NCBI GenBank assembly: GCA_050305515.1
Contig: JBNLFL010000040.1
Span: forward strand, 184,575-248,574
Source of the DNA: JAFGUB01 sp050305515
GTDB lineage: Bacteria > Campylobacterota > Campylobacteria > Campylobacterales > Sulfurimonadaceae
DNA: 64,000 nt
Reading direction: 5' to 3'
A program made the translations under genes and the position numbers. Shown piece after piece: positions 9,553-17,418 of the stretch; the stretch's first letter is position 1; the number at the start of each line of letters is the position of its first letter. The notes beneath the pieces are model-generated. The model was not told the origin of the DNA and ran no database searches. It saw nothing but the letters and a program-made list of their open reading frames with translations.

Positions 9553-9966
9553 TTAGCGTTCTAGTTCACGTAGTTTTTGGTATTTTTCTTCTGCTTCTTC
9601 AATATTTTCGTGTGAGGTTACTTTACGGGCTGCTATATAGCCGGTACGCTCTCCCCTGTCATTGACAATGGGTGCGACTTCTGTTTCAACCCAGTAATAT
9701 CGGCCGTCTTTGCGAAGGTTTTTGACCAGTCCGTGCCAGGTTTCACCGTTCTTGATGGTTTGCCACATCTGCGCGAAAGCAACTTTCGGCATGTCGGGGT
9801 GGCGGATGATATTGTGGGGTTTGCCGACAAGCTCATCGGCGCTGTAGCCTGAAATCTCGCAAAACTTCCGATTGGCATAGGTGATAGTGCCGTTCAGATC
9901 GGTTTCACTGATGATGACCCGTCCACTAAAGTGAAACTCTTCATCTATGGGTTCGACGCTGCTCAT
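9553..9966 (-). CDS. Stand-alone Aer/CetB-type PAS domain protein
   Basis: A 137-residue protein made of one PAS domain of the Aer type, seen in 'ISETDLNGTITYANRKF', 'SGYSADELVGKPHNI', 'RHPDMPKVAFAQMW' and 'YYWVETEVAPI'. In Campylobacter the similar protein CetB works with a separate transducer (CetA) in energy taxis, and the Aer PAS binds FAD. No chemoreceptor lies next to it here; the neighbours are the HPt protein (9 bases downstream) and kinase, so it may instead feed redox information into that relay. An AAGG lies 10 bases before the ATG and the AT-rich upstream 60 bases probably hold the operon promoter. Confidence 0.85.
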   Translation of the reverse strand: MSSVEPIDEEFHFSGRVIISETDLNGTITYANRKFCEISGYSADELVGKPHNIIRHPDMPKVAFAQMWQTIKNGETWHGLVKNLRKDGRYYWVETEVAPIVNDRGERTGYIAARKVTSHENIEEAEEKYQKLRELER

Positions 9967-10035
9967 GATGGTTCGACCTTGGAGGAAAATGTTACAAAAT
10001 TTCTATAATATAGCATATTAACATCAAATCGCAAC

Positions 10036-11853
10036 TTATTTATATAGGTTTTTGATGATTTGAGCATCTTTAACGTTAAGCAATGCCGCGATTTCAGATT
10101 CTGATACCGTGCGAAGCATTTCAAAAGTGCCAAAATGGTTGAGCAGTTTTTTTATTTTTGCTTCTGAAATGCCGTGAAGTGTCAGAAGTTGTGACTGTTG
10201 ATCTTTTTTCAATTTTGTCTTTTTGTGAAAGGTGATGGCGAAACGATGGGCCTCATCACGAAGCCGCTGTACCCATTGCAGCCGCTTATCGGATTCACTT
10301 AGTTTTATAGGGCCCTGAATAGTATGCAGGATGTCACGGGCTTTCCCTTTTGCCCGGTGAGATCTGGCATCAATCTTCTCTTTGGAAATAGCGATAACAT
10401 CGAGTCTGACACCGCTTGAATCAAGCAGTTCTTTCGCCAGTGAAAGAAGTGTGGCACCTCCATCGATGACCCAAAGATCCGGAACCCCTTCTTTAGTAAA
10501 TGCTTCGATGCGACGCGTGAGGGTTTCGCGCATCTGGGCGTATTCGTCACGGCTTTTTAAATGATAGTGCCGATACGCACTTTTATCGAATATTCCCTCT
10601 TTACATGTAATCATAGCCCCCACCGGTGCTTCGCCGGCCATGTGGGAGTTATCAAAGGTTTCAACGACGGACGGGTAGCATTCAAGTGCACAGAGCTCCA
10701 TGAGTGCCGCTGCTATGTCATTTTGCGGGGAATGCGATGGATTGGCAAGCAGTTCCTGCGCATTTTTGACGGCAAGGGTTATTAGCTGGCGTCCGTCGCC
10801 GCGTTTGGGAATCCGGATCTGCGCTTTTTTCTCGAAAAGATGACTCAAATGCGTTTCAATCAAAGGCAGGGTTTCAAAGCTGTTTGCAACAAGAATCGGT
10901 GCGACAACCGGCGGTTTTTCGTTCTTATAGAATTCAAGCAGCATGCGTTCGTAGGCTTCGTCGCGATCGAAATGCTCTTTGATGTTGAGAATGTCATAAC
11001 TGCTTGAAACGATACGCCCGTGGCGCATGAAAAGTTTGACGATGGCAGCCTGCGTCCGGTTGTGTTCGATGGCGAATATGTCGTAATTACTGGTATTGGC
11101 GAGGTCAATCTGCGATGCGGTTTCTATTCTTTTAATACGTTCAATCCGGTCGCGCAGCTCCTGCGCTTCTTCAAAACGGAGCCGTTCGGCATATTGGTGC
11201 ATTTTCATTTCAAGTGCAGCGGATAGTTTTTTTCTGTCCTGAACATATTCGAGCGCTTTTTCGACAATCTGACGGTACGTTTCAGTCGAAACCTCTTTTT
11301 CGCAGGGGGCCAGACATTTGTCTATCTGGTAAAAGAGACAGGCTCTTTTCCCTTTGAGACAGCTTGCTTTCTGAACCAGTTTGCACAGTTCGTAAACCGA
11401 GTCGAGAATATCGCGGGCTCCCGATGAATAGGGACCAAAGTAGTCAATGTGTGTTCCCTGGACAACTTTGCGTGTGATTTCAAGCCGGGGATAGGTCTGT
11501 GCATGATCAATGTAGATATAGGGGTATGTTTTATCATCGCGCAGCAAAATGTTGTATTTTGGTTTGAGTTGCTTGATCAGAGAATTTTCAAGAATCAGGG
11601 CATCGTGTTCGCTTTCAACCAGAATATAGTGCAGCGATTCCGTTTCAATGATCATCTTGCGAATGCGCGCAGAAAGCGTCGTATTGGGTCCAAGTGAAGG
11701 GGTGAAACGAAAATAGCTTTTGACCCGGTTGGCAAGGTCTTTTGCTTTGCCGATGTAAAGCAATCTGCCGTCTTTGTCAAAATAGTGGTAGACACCGGGT
11801 TGATGCGGAAGGGACTGGATCTTGTGCTGAAGGAGCTGTTGCGTCTCGGACAT
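10036..11853 (-). CDS. uvrC: UvrABC excinuclease subunit C
   Basis: UvrC makes both incisions in nucleotide excision repair. The 605-residue protein has the family order: an N-terminal GIY-YIG nuclease ('PGVYHYFDKDGRLLYIGKAKDL', about 18-40), a cysteine-containing stretch near 'CLKGKRACLFYQIDKC', a UVR motif ('KMHQYAERLRFEEAQELRDRI', about 210-230), an RNase H-like nuclease domain ('CYPSVVETFDNSHMAGEAPVG', 'LWVIDGGATL') and a C-terminal helix-hairpin-helix pair. The gene is complete and divergent from the small lipoprotein gene. It carries one TTACATGTAA copy read as Ile-Thr-Cys-Lys. Confidence 0.96.
   Translation of the reverse strand: MSETQQLLQHKIQSLPHQPGVYHYFDKDGRLLYIGKAKDLANRVKSYFRFTPSLGPNTTLSARIRKMIIETESLHYILVESEHDALILENSLIKQLKPKYNILLRDDKTYPYIYIDHAQTYPRLEITRKVVQGTHIDYFGPYSSGARDILDSVYELCKLVQKASCLKGKRACLFYQIDKCLAPCEKEVSTETYRQIVEKALEYVQDRKKLSAALEMKMHQYAERLRFEEAQELRDRIERIKRIETASQIDLANTSNYDIFAIEHNRTQAAIVKLFMRHGRIVSSSYDILNIKEHFDRDEAYERMLLEFYKNEKPPVVAPILVANSFETLPLIETHLSHLFEKKAQIRIPKRGDGRQLITLAVKNAQELLANPSHSPQNDIAAALMELCALECYPSVVETFDNSHMAGEAPVGAMITCKEGIFDKSAYRHYHLKSRDEYAQMRETLTRRIEAFTKEGVPDLWVIDGGATLLSLAKELLDSSGVRLDVIAISKEKIDARSHRAKGKARDILHTIQGPIKLSESDKRLQWVQRLRDEAHRFAITFHKKTKLKKDQQSQLLTLHGISEAKIKKLLNHFGTFEMLRTVSESEIAALLNVKDAQIIKNLYK
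10601..10610. repeat. TTACATGTAA palindrome, copy 4
   Basis: Perfect copy inside uvrC, read on the minus strand as Thr-Cys-Lys. Confidence 0.95.
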
Positions 11854-11934
11854 GGCGGCTTAAGGTTACTTTTTTATCAATTTTTTAGAGAAGCTGTATT
11901 ACCATCATTTTCTTCGAAACTACGAGGCGGTTCA

Positions 11935-12045
11935 TTGGCAAAGATACTCATCAAAGGAGTGATTATAGCACTCCTGTCGTTAAGCGTTACCGGGTGCGGT
12001 TACAAGGCCGATCCGTTTTATCCCAAAAGCGAGGAAGTACGCTGA
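11935..12045 (+). CDS. Very small lipoprotein (LptM-like size and lipobox), TTG start
   Basis: A 36-residue product starting at a TTG (11935) preceded by GAGGCGG. It reads as a short basic N-terminus (AKILIKG), a hydrophobic core (VIIALLSLSV), a lipobox VTGC and only about 16 residues after the Cys (GYKADPFYPKSEEVR). The form Cys-Gly-x-Lys-x-Asp/Gly-Pro after the lipobox resembles the small LptM/YifL lipoproteins that help LptD mature, but similarity over so few residues is weak. Its TGA overlaps the nadB ATG by one base (TGATG), so the two are coupled. It would be missed by annotation that demands ATG or a minimum length. Confidence 0.6.
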   Translation: MAKILIKGVIIALLSLSVTGCGYKADPFYPKSEEVR

Positions 12046-13481
12046 TGCAGTATGATGTCATAATCATTGGTGCCGGAGTCGCCGGACTCTATTCGGCCCT
12101 CAATCTGCCCTCGGATAAAAAAGTCCTGATTGTTAACAAGGCGCAGCCGTGGGAGTGCAACACCTATTATGCACAGGGCGGTATTACCACAGCGTATGAC
12201 GATGAGGATATTCCGAGTCATATCAATGATACCCTGCTGGCGGGAGACGGACTTTGCGATAGTGAGGCGGTAAAGATTCTCAGCGGCGAAAGCCAGAAGA
12301 TTATTGCCGATCTGATAGCACGCGGATTTATGTTCGACAAGGATAAAAACGGCGCATTGATCTATACGCAGGAAGCGGCACATTCGCGTCGCCGCATTCT
12401 TCGGGCAGGAGGTGATGCGACCGGACGCTGCCTGCATCTGTTCCTGCTTTCGCAAACAACCCATCCGATGCTTGCCGGTGCGACGGTGACGGACCTGCTG
12501 ATTGACCAGCAGAAAATCTGCGGTATCGAGGTCTATTACCGCAACCGGTTCATGCATATTTTTGCCAATCAGGTCATCATCGCAAGCGGCGGGGTCGGAT
12601 CGCTCTTCAAATATCATACCAATGCTTCGAGTATCAGCGGAGAACTTCATGGGATATGTGTTGAAAAAGGGATCCCGCTTGAACGTATGGAGATGACGCA
12701 GTTTCATCCGACGGCGTATGTTGTCGGTCATGCTGCACGTAAACAACTGCTTACTGAAGCACTTCGCGGCGAAGGCGCCTGTGTGGAGGATGAAGACGGA
12801 TACCGTTTCCTTTTTGAATATGACGAACGCGGAGAACTCGCGTCGCGCGATATCGTCAGCCGCGCCATTTTTGATTATCGGAAACGAACCCGAAAGAAAG
12901 TTTATCTCTCTTTCGGAGCGTTCGAAACCGAGGAGTTTCGTCACCGTTTCCCGAACATCAGCCTTAATCTTAAAGCACTGGGATTCAACGTGCCGAAAGA
13001 TCGCGTTCCCATTTCACCGGCTTTCCATTATTCGATCGGAGGCATCCGAACCAATCTGGACGGGGAAGTTGAAGGAATTGCGGGACTCTATGCGGTAGGC
13101 GAAGTGGCTTCGACACGCGTACACGGTGCTAACCGTCTTGCCAGTAATTCCCTTCTGGAAGGGCTGGTTTTTGCTAGACGGGCTACCAGAAAACTGATGC
13201 AGACCGCTTCGAAACCCTGTAATGTGAGTTTTAAAACGTGCAGTGAGCCACTGGTACTGCCGACAGATAAAGAGAAAAAAGATGCCTTGAGAAAAATAAT
13301 GTGGCACAATGTTTCCATAGTGAGAACCCATGAAGGTTTACGAGAAGCAAAGGATTTTGTGGATAACCTTTTAACAGAGAAGCTAGGCAGAATGTTGCGG
13401 CTTCGGCTATTGACTGCAAAGGCCATTATTGACTCTGCGCTGGAACGCACAGAGTCAGTAGGGGTGCACTATATATCTTGA
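12045..13481 (+). CDS. nadB: L-aspartate oxidase
   Basis: NadB oxidises L-aspartate to iminoaspartate, the first step of NAD synthesis, using FAD. The 478-residue protein starts MQYDVIIIGAGVAGLYSAL, a classic FAD-binding GxGxxG dinucleotide fold, and contains 'YYAQGGITTA', 'MEMTQFHPTAYV', 'LLTEALRGEGA' and 'GGIRTNLDGEVEGIAGLYAVGE...GANRLASNSLLEGL', which mark the succinate dehydrogenase/NadB flavoprotein family. Its length and the lack of a long C-terminal domain favour NadB over SdhA. I chose the ATG at 12045 because it opens the flavin motif and overlaps the preceding stop. Confidence 0.93.
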   Translation: MQYDVIIIGAGVAGLYSALNLPSDKKVLIVNKAQPWECNTYYAQGGITTAYDDEDIPSHINDTLLAGDGLCDSEAVKILSGESQKIIADLIARGFMFDKDKNGALIYTQEAAHSRRRILRAGGDATGRCLHLFLLSQTTHPMLAGATVTDLLIDQQKICGIEVYYRNRFMHIFANQVIIASGGVGSLFKYHTNASSISGELHGICVEKGIPLERMEMTQFHPTAYVVGHAARKQLLTEALRGEGACVEDEDGYRFLFEYDERGELASRDIVSRAIFDYRKRTRKKVYLSFGAFETEEFRHRFPNISLNLKALGFNVPKDRVPISPAFHYSIGGIRTNLDGEVEGIAGLYAVGEVASTRVHGANRLASNSLLEGLVFARRATRKLMQTASKPCNVSFKTCSEPLVLPTDKEKKDALRKIMWHNVSIVRTHEGLREAKDFVDNLLTEKLGRMLRLRLLTAKAIIDSALERTESVGVHYIS

Positions 13482-13491
13482 AGGAGACTTA

Positions 13492-14817
13492 ATGACACAG
13501 GCTGCAGATGCTGCACATGCCATTGATTTGGCTACAGAGCCATTTGGGTGGTTCATTCTTGCCATATTTATCATAGGGTACTATTTTATTGCGGCAGAAG
13601 AGAAATATCATATCAATAAAGCGAAACCGGCGCTCTTTACGGGTACCTTTCTTTTTATGCTTTTGGGTGGATATTACGCATTACATGGCATAGATTTTTC
13701 ACCGTTTGAAAATGAAATTGCGCATTTAATTCTCGAAATTGCAGAAATTTTCTTCTTCCTTTTTGTTGCGATGACCTACATTGAAGCATTGATTGAGCGC
13801 GGTGTTTTTAATGCGCTTAAAGCCAAGCTGATCGCAAAGGGATACGGATACCGTCAACTTTTCTGGGTAACCGGTTTTCTCGCATTTTTTATCAGTCCGG
13901 TCGCGGATAATCTGACGACGGCATTGATTCTCTCAACCGTGCTTGTCACTATTGAAAAAGAGAATCGTTCTTTCCTCGTTCCCGGTGCGATCAACATTGT
14001 CGTAGCAGCCAATGCCGGCGGGGCGTGGAGTCCATTTGGCGATATTACCACTTTGATGGCATGGACAGCCGGTAAAGGACATTTTGTAGATTTCCTGTAT
14101 CTCTTCCCGGCCTCATTCATTGGCTGGGGGCTGACCGCTTACCTGCTCAGCCGTTATGTCCCAGATGAGTTTCCCAATAAGGAAAATCCCGATAAAGCTG
14201 AAAGTATCGAGATTCTAAGAGGTGGCAAGACAATTATCTGGTTGGGTATCCTGACCATTGGCATTGCGGTTGTCTCCAAACAGTTGATGCACTTGCCTCC
14301 AATGTGGGGCATGCTTTTCGGCCTTTCATTGTTGAAACTCTACATGCATTTTCTTAACAAGCGTCACAATGAAAATGTTAACATTTTCCATTCGATCAGT
14401 AAAATCGAAAATGATACGCTGTTGTTCTTCTTTGGTATTTTGGCGGCTGTGGGAGCGCTCCATTTTGCAGGATTTCTGGCGCATGCCGTTAAACTTTACG
14501 AGATTTTTTCTCCAACGGCCGTCAACATCGGTGTCGGACTGCTCTCTGCAATTGTGGACAACGTTCCGGTTATGAGTGCGGTGCTAAAGGCCAGTCCTGA
14601 TATTTCCGTATCGCAGTGGATGCTGGTGACTATGACTGCGGGTATCGGGGGATCTCTGATCTCATTCGGTTCCGCTGCCGGCGTCGGTGTTATGGGAAAA
14701 CTCAGAGGTATCTATACATTTAGCTCACACATGAAAATGGCCTGGACCATTATGGTGGGCTATATCGTTTCCATCGCAATCTGGTATGTCCAGTTTGAGA
14801 TTATGGGGCTTTACTAG
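13492..14817 (+). CDS. nhaD: NhaD-type Na+/H+ antiporter
   Basis: A 441-residue inner-membrane protein with about 11-13 hydrophobic segments, of the ArsB/NhaD ion-transporter superfamily. Recognisable NhaD stretches are 'ISPVADNLTTALILSTV', 'VVAANAGGAWSPFGDITTLMAW', 'SAIVDNVPVMSAVL' and 'GIGGSLISFGSAAGVGVMG', which supply the conserved Asp, Asn and Thr of the ion path. The family exports Na+ (or Li+) in exchange for H+ and is common in marine or salt-exposed Campylobacterota. An AAGGAG ribosome site precedes the ATG. It follows nadB by 10 bases and may be co-transcribed. Confidence 0.9.
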   Translation: MTQAADAAHAIDLATEPFGWFILAIFIIGYYFIAAEEKYHINKAKPALFTGTFLFMLLGGYYALHGIDFSPFENEIAHLILEIAEIFFFLFVAMTYIEALIERGVFNALKAKLIAKGYGYRQLFWVTGFLAFFISPVADNLTTALILSTVLVTIEKENRSFLVPGAINIVVAANAGGAWSPFGDITTLMAWTAGKGHFVDFLYLFPASFIGWGLTAYLLSRYVPDEFPNKENPDKAESIEILRGGKTIIWLGILTIGIAVVSKQLMHLPPMWGMLFGLSLLKLYMHFLNKRHNENVNIFHSISKIENDTLLFFFGILAAVGALHFAGFLAHAVKLYEIFSPTAVNIGVGLLSAIVDNVPVMSAVLKASPDISVSQWMLVTMTAGIGGSLISFGSAAGVGVMGKLRGIYTFSSHMKMAWTIMVGYIVSIAIWYVQFEIMGLY

Positions 14818-14832
14818 CGTCATATCTGTCAG

Positions 14833-14848
14833 GCTCACTTCGGTGGGC
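14833..14848 (+). terminator. UUCG-capped hairpin after nhaD
   Basis: GCTCAC-TTCG-GTGGGC gives a six-pair stem with a stable UUCG tetraloop 16 bases after the nhaD stop. No U-tract follows, so it may be a 3'-end stabiliser rather than a true intrinsic terminator. Confidence 0.4.
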
Positions 14849-14932
14849 GCTCCGCAACGGCTTTCTTCAAACCGTTCTTAATCTATTTTGATGTAACCTT
14901 TCACAACTACTTTATAAAGTAAAGGCTTGCCA

Positions 14933-16483
14933 GTGAAAGACGTTAGCATTATCGTACTCGACTTCGGATCGCAGTACACTCAGCTCATCGCACGCCGATT
15001 GCGTGAAGACAAAATCTATTGCGAAATTGTCCCTTATCGTACGTCTGTCGAAGAGATTCAATCCAAAAATCCCAAGGGTATTATTTTAAGCGGCGGTCCC
15101 GCTTCGGTTTATGACAAAGATGCGTTCGCAGTCGATACCGCCCTTTACAATCTCGGGCTTCCGGTTATGGGAATCTGTTACGGAATGCAGCGTATCGCTG
15201 TCGATTTCGGAGGTTCGGTCGTTCGCTCCAATCATCATGAGTACGGGAAAGCGGAACTCACAATTAATGTTGAACATGGCAAGAGTTCTGTCTTGTTTGA
15301 AGAGTGTGAAGACGGACGTACGGTCTGGATGAGCCATTCAGATCGTGTGGAAGTACTTCCCGAGGGCTTCAAGCCAATCGCTCATTCCGATAACTCTCCT
15401 TATGCTGCGATTGCTGATGAAGAGCGCCGCATTTATGCGATGCAGTACCATCCTGAAGTGCAGCACTCTGAAGAGGGGTATCTTATGCTTCGAAACTTTG
15501 CACGTAAAATCTGCGGTGTCAAGGAGAAGTGGGACATGGGACACTTTCTCAAAGAGCAGATTGCAAAAATTAAAGCGCAGGTTGGGGATGGCAAAGTACT
15601 CTGTGCGCTGAGCGGCGGTGTCGATTCTTCTGTTGTTGCTGCACTGCTGTATGAGGCAATCGGCGATCAGCTGATTCCTGTATTTGTTGACAACGGTCTG
15701 TTGCGCAAAGGCGAACGCGAATCAGTTGAAAACGTTTTCAAGGTACATCTTAAAGTGCCGTTGATTACTGTTGATGCTTCGGAGAATTTTTTAGGAAAGC
15801 TTGCCGGCGTGACCGATCCGGAGCAGAAACGAAAAATTATCGGCCATACATTTATTGAAGTGTTTGAGGCCGAAGCGAAAAAACATGACGGTATTAAATT
15901 CCTGGCTCAGGGAACGCTTTATCCCGATGTTATCGAGTCGGTATCGGTCAAAGGTCCTTCGGAAACCATCAAATCGCACCATAACGTTGGCGGACTTCCG
16001 GACTGGATGGATTTTGAGCTGATTGAACCGCTGCGTGAACTTTTTAAAGACGAAGTTCGCAAACTGGGACTGGAACTGGGGCTTCCCGAATCCCTTGTCT
16101 ATCGTCATCCGTTTCCCGGACCAGGTCTGGCGATCCGCATCATGGGTGAAGTCAACCACGATGATCTTGACATTTTGCGTGAAGCGGATGTTATCTTGCT
16201 TGATGAACTCAAAGTCAGTGGGTATTACACGAAAACATGGCAGGCTTTCGCCGTGCTACTGAATGTCAAATCGGTAGGTGTCATGGGAGACAACCGTACC
16301 TATGACAATACGGTCTGCGTCCGTGTTGTAGAGGCTGTGGACGGCATGACCGCAACTTTTGCACATCTGCCGCATGACCTGCTTGAACGTATAAGTCGCC
16401 GCATTATCAATGAAGTCGACGGCATCAACCGTGTGGTCTATGATATCAGCTCCAAGCCGCCCGCAACAATCGAATGGGAATAA
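14933..16483 (+). CDS. guaA: GMP synthase (glutamine-hydrolysing)
   Basis: GuaA converts XMP to GMP using glutamine and ATP. The 516-residue protein has an N-terminal class I glutamine amidotransferase domain (nucleophile Cys in 'GICYGMQ', about residue 82; His/Glu in 'QYHPEVQHSEEG'), an ATP-pyrophosphatase domain ('ALSGGVDSSVVAALL') and a C-terminal dimerisation domain ending '...DISSKPPATIEWE', the standard GuaA terminus. I prefer the GTG at 14933, which lies 7 bases after AAAGG; the TTG at 14927 would be almost on top of the ribosome site. hemD overlaps its 3' end by 10 bases. Confidence 0.96.
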   Translation: MKDVSIIVLDFGSQYTQLIARRLREDKIYCEIVPYRTSVEEIQSKNPKGIILSGGPASVYDKDAFAVDTALYNLGLPVMGICYGMQRIAVDFGGSVVRSNHHEYGKAELTINVEHGKSSVLFEECEDGRTVWMSHSDRVEVLPEGFKPIAHSDNSPYAAIADEERRIYAMQYHPEVQHSEEGYLMLRNFARKICGVKEKWDMGHFLKEQIAKIKAQVGDGKVLCALSGGVDSSVVAALLYEAIGDQLIPVFVDNGLLRKGERESVENVFKVHLKVPLITVDASENFLGKLAGVTDPEQKRKIIGHTFIEVFEAEAKKHDGIKFLAQGTLYPDVIESVSVKGPSETIKSHHNVGGLPDWMDFELIEPLRELFKDEVRKLGLELGLPESLVYRHPFPGPGLAIRIMGEVNHDDLDILREADVILLDELKVSGYYTKTWQAFAVLLNVKSVGVMGDNRTYDNTVCVRVVEAVDGMTATFAHLPHDLLERISRRIINEVDGINRVVYDISSKPPATIEWE

Positions 16484-17115
16484 CGCGCCCGCTTTATCTC
16501 TTTTCCAAAACCCCTTATGAAGGGGTTTTCCACATTCCCCTTCTCGATATTGAGTTCTTACATGTAACGTTTGATGTGAATGATTTCGACCTGATCGTTC
16601 TGACATCCAAGCAGGCGTTGCTGGCCCTTGAACGCGTAAGCCCCGAGTGGACGAAGCTTCCCGTTATCGCGGTTTCGGAACCGACAGCCGCATTGGTGCA
16701 TGCCCATGGCGGCAGCTGCATTGCACAGGGGGATGGGTATGGCGAGAGTCTTTACGGTCTTATTCGCGCCGATTTTGCCGATAAGCGATTGCTCTATCCG
16801 AGCGCGGAAGTTCTGGCAAGCGATTTTGCACAAAGGCTCCAAAGTGAAAATGTGAAGATAGAGCGGAACGTTCTCTATCGCACCCGGTGCAACACTCAGA
16901 GCATTCCCGAAGCACTTGAAGCCAATGCGGTATTGATCTTTACGGCACCTTCGGCAGTTTCTTGCTATTTGCAGTGTCGGGAGCTGCTTCCGACACAGCA
17001 GGTGGTTGCCATAGGGACGACGACCGCAGCCACACTTCCTGAAAATGTACCGGTGCTGATGCCGAAAACACCTTCTGTTGCCGAAGCCGTCGCCCTTGCA
17101 CAGGCACTTGATTAA
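16474..17115 (+). CDS. hemD: Uroporphyrinogen-III synthase
   Basis: HemD cyclises hydroxymethylbilane to uroporphyrinogen III, the precursor of haem, sirohaem and cobalamin. The 213-residue sequence has the two-lobed pattern of this poorly conserved family: 'DFDLIVLTSKQALLAL' in the first lobe, 'LLYPSAEVLASDFAQRL', and 'VLIFTAPSAVSCYL...VVAIGTTTAATLPE' in the second. Length and motifs agree. It starts inside the end of guaA. The second half of the first lobe carries a TTACATGTAA copy read as Leu-His-Val. The structured RNA and purD follow. Confidence 0.82.
   Translation: MGITRPLYLFSKTPYEGVFHIPLLDIEFLHVTFDVNDFDLIVLTSKQALLALERVSPEWTKLPVIAVSEPTAALVHAHGGSCIAQGDGYGESLYGLIRADFADKRLLYPSAEVLASDFAQRLQSENVKIERNVLYRTRCNTQSIPEALEANAVLIFTAPSAVSCYLQCRELLPTQQVVAIGTTTAATLPENVPVLMPKTPSVAEAVALAQALD
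16558..16567. repeat. TTACATGTAA palindrome, copy 5
   Basis: Perfect copy inside hemD, read as Leu-His-Val. Confidence 0.95.
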
Positions 17116-17127
17116 GTTTTTACAGGT

Positions 17128-17133
17128 TATAAT
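17128..17133 (+). promoter_or_regulatory. -10 box of the structured RNA
   Basis: A consensus TATAAT 13 bases after the hemD stop. It would start transcription near 17140, exactly where the AAAGCC arm of the RNA's closing stem begins. No clear -35 is seen, which is usual in Campylobacterota. Confidence 0.65.
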
Positions 17134-17138
17134 TCTTT

Positions 17139-17300
17139 AAAGCCTGGATGGTGCGAGTCATCGCATATCAGGGGGTTCTACATTACTATCTAGTGGATGA
17201 CGTAGACAAAGCTGTGTGTGGCTGATCCGTTGAAAAGCGCTGCTTGGAGGATTGGCCCCTGATGCAATGCTCAATCTGCTAATTTTTTCGGCTTTGAGAA
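17139..17300 (+). ncRNA. ssrS: Candidate 6S RNA / purD-upstream structured RNA
   Basis: This gene-free stretch between hemD and purD has its own TATAAT and can fold as a long hairpin with a central open region, as 6S RNA does. A closing stem pairs AAAGCC (17139-17144) with GGCTTT (17290-17295). A middle stem pairs ATCAGGGG (17167-17174) with CCCCTGAT (17256-17263), extended by GAG/CTC and GCAT/ATGC pairs. From memory, a conserved RNA upstream of purD is known in Epsilonproteobacteria and 6S RNA was mapped there in Helicobacter. The sequence itself I cannot match. The 3' end is uncertain because GGCTTTG can also pair with CAAAGC (17302-17307). Confidence 0.5.
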
Positions 17301-17309
17301 CCAAAGCTA

Positions 17310-17396
17310 GGTGTGAGACGCCCATCCGGACTGAAACAGAGACAAACCCGGAGTGTTGATGCAAGAGGTTGCTTTTGCGTGAACACTCCCCTCACC
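17310..17396 (+). promoter_or_regulatory. Second structured domain in the purD leader
   Basis: Just before purD, GGTGTGAG (17310-17317) can pair with CTCACC (17391-17396), closing a domain that contains a strong inner hairpin: GGAGTGTT (17350-17357) with AACACTCC (17382-17389), capped by GCAA/TTGC. It could be a cis-regulatory leader of purD or the 3' part of a longer RNA. The purD ribosome site (CGGAG, about 17408) lies outside the stem. Confidence 0.4.
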
Positions 17397-17418
17397 TGAT
17401 ACTATCACGGAGCAATGT

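Noticed and set aside
14927..14932. TTG start for guaA
   Set aside because: Only one base from the AAAGG ribosome site; the GTG at 14933 has normal spacing and matches the family N-terminus.
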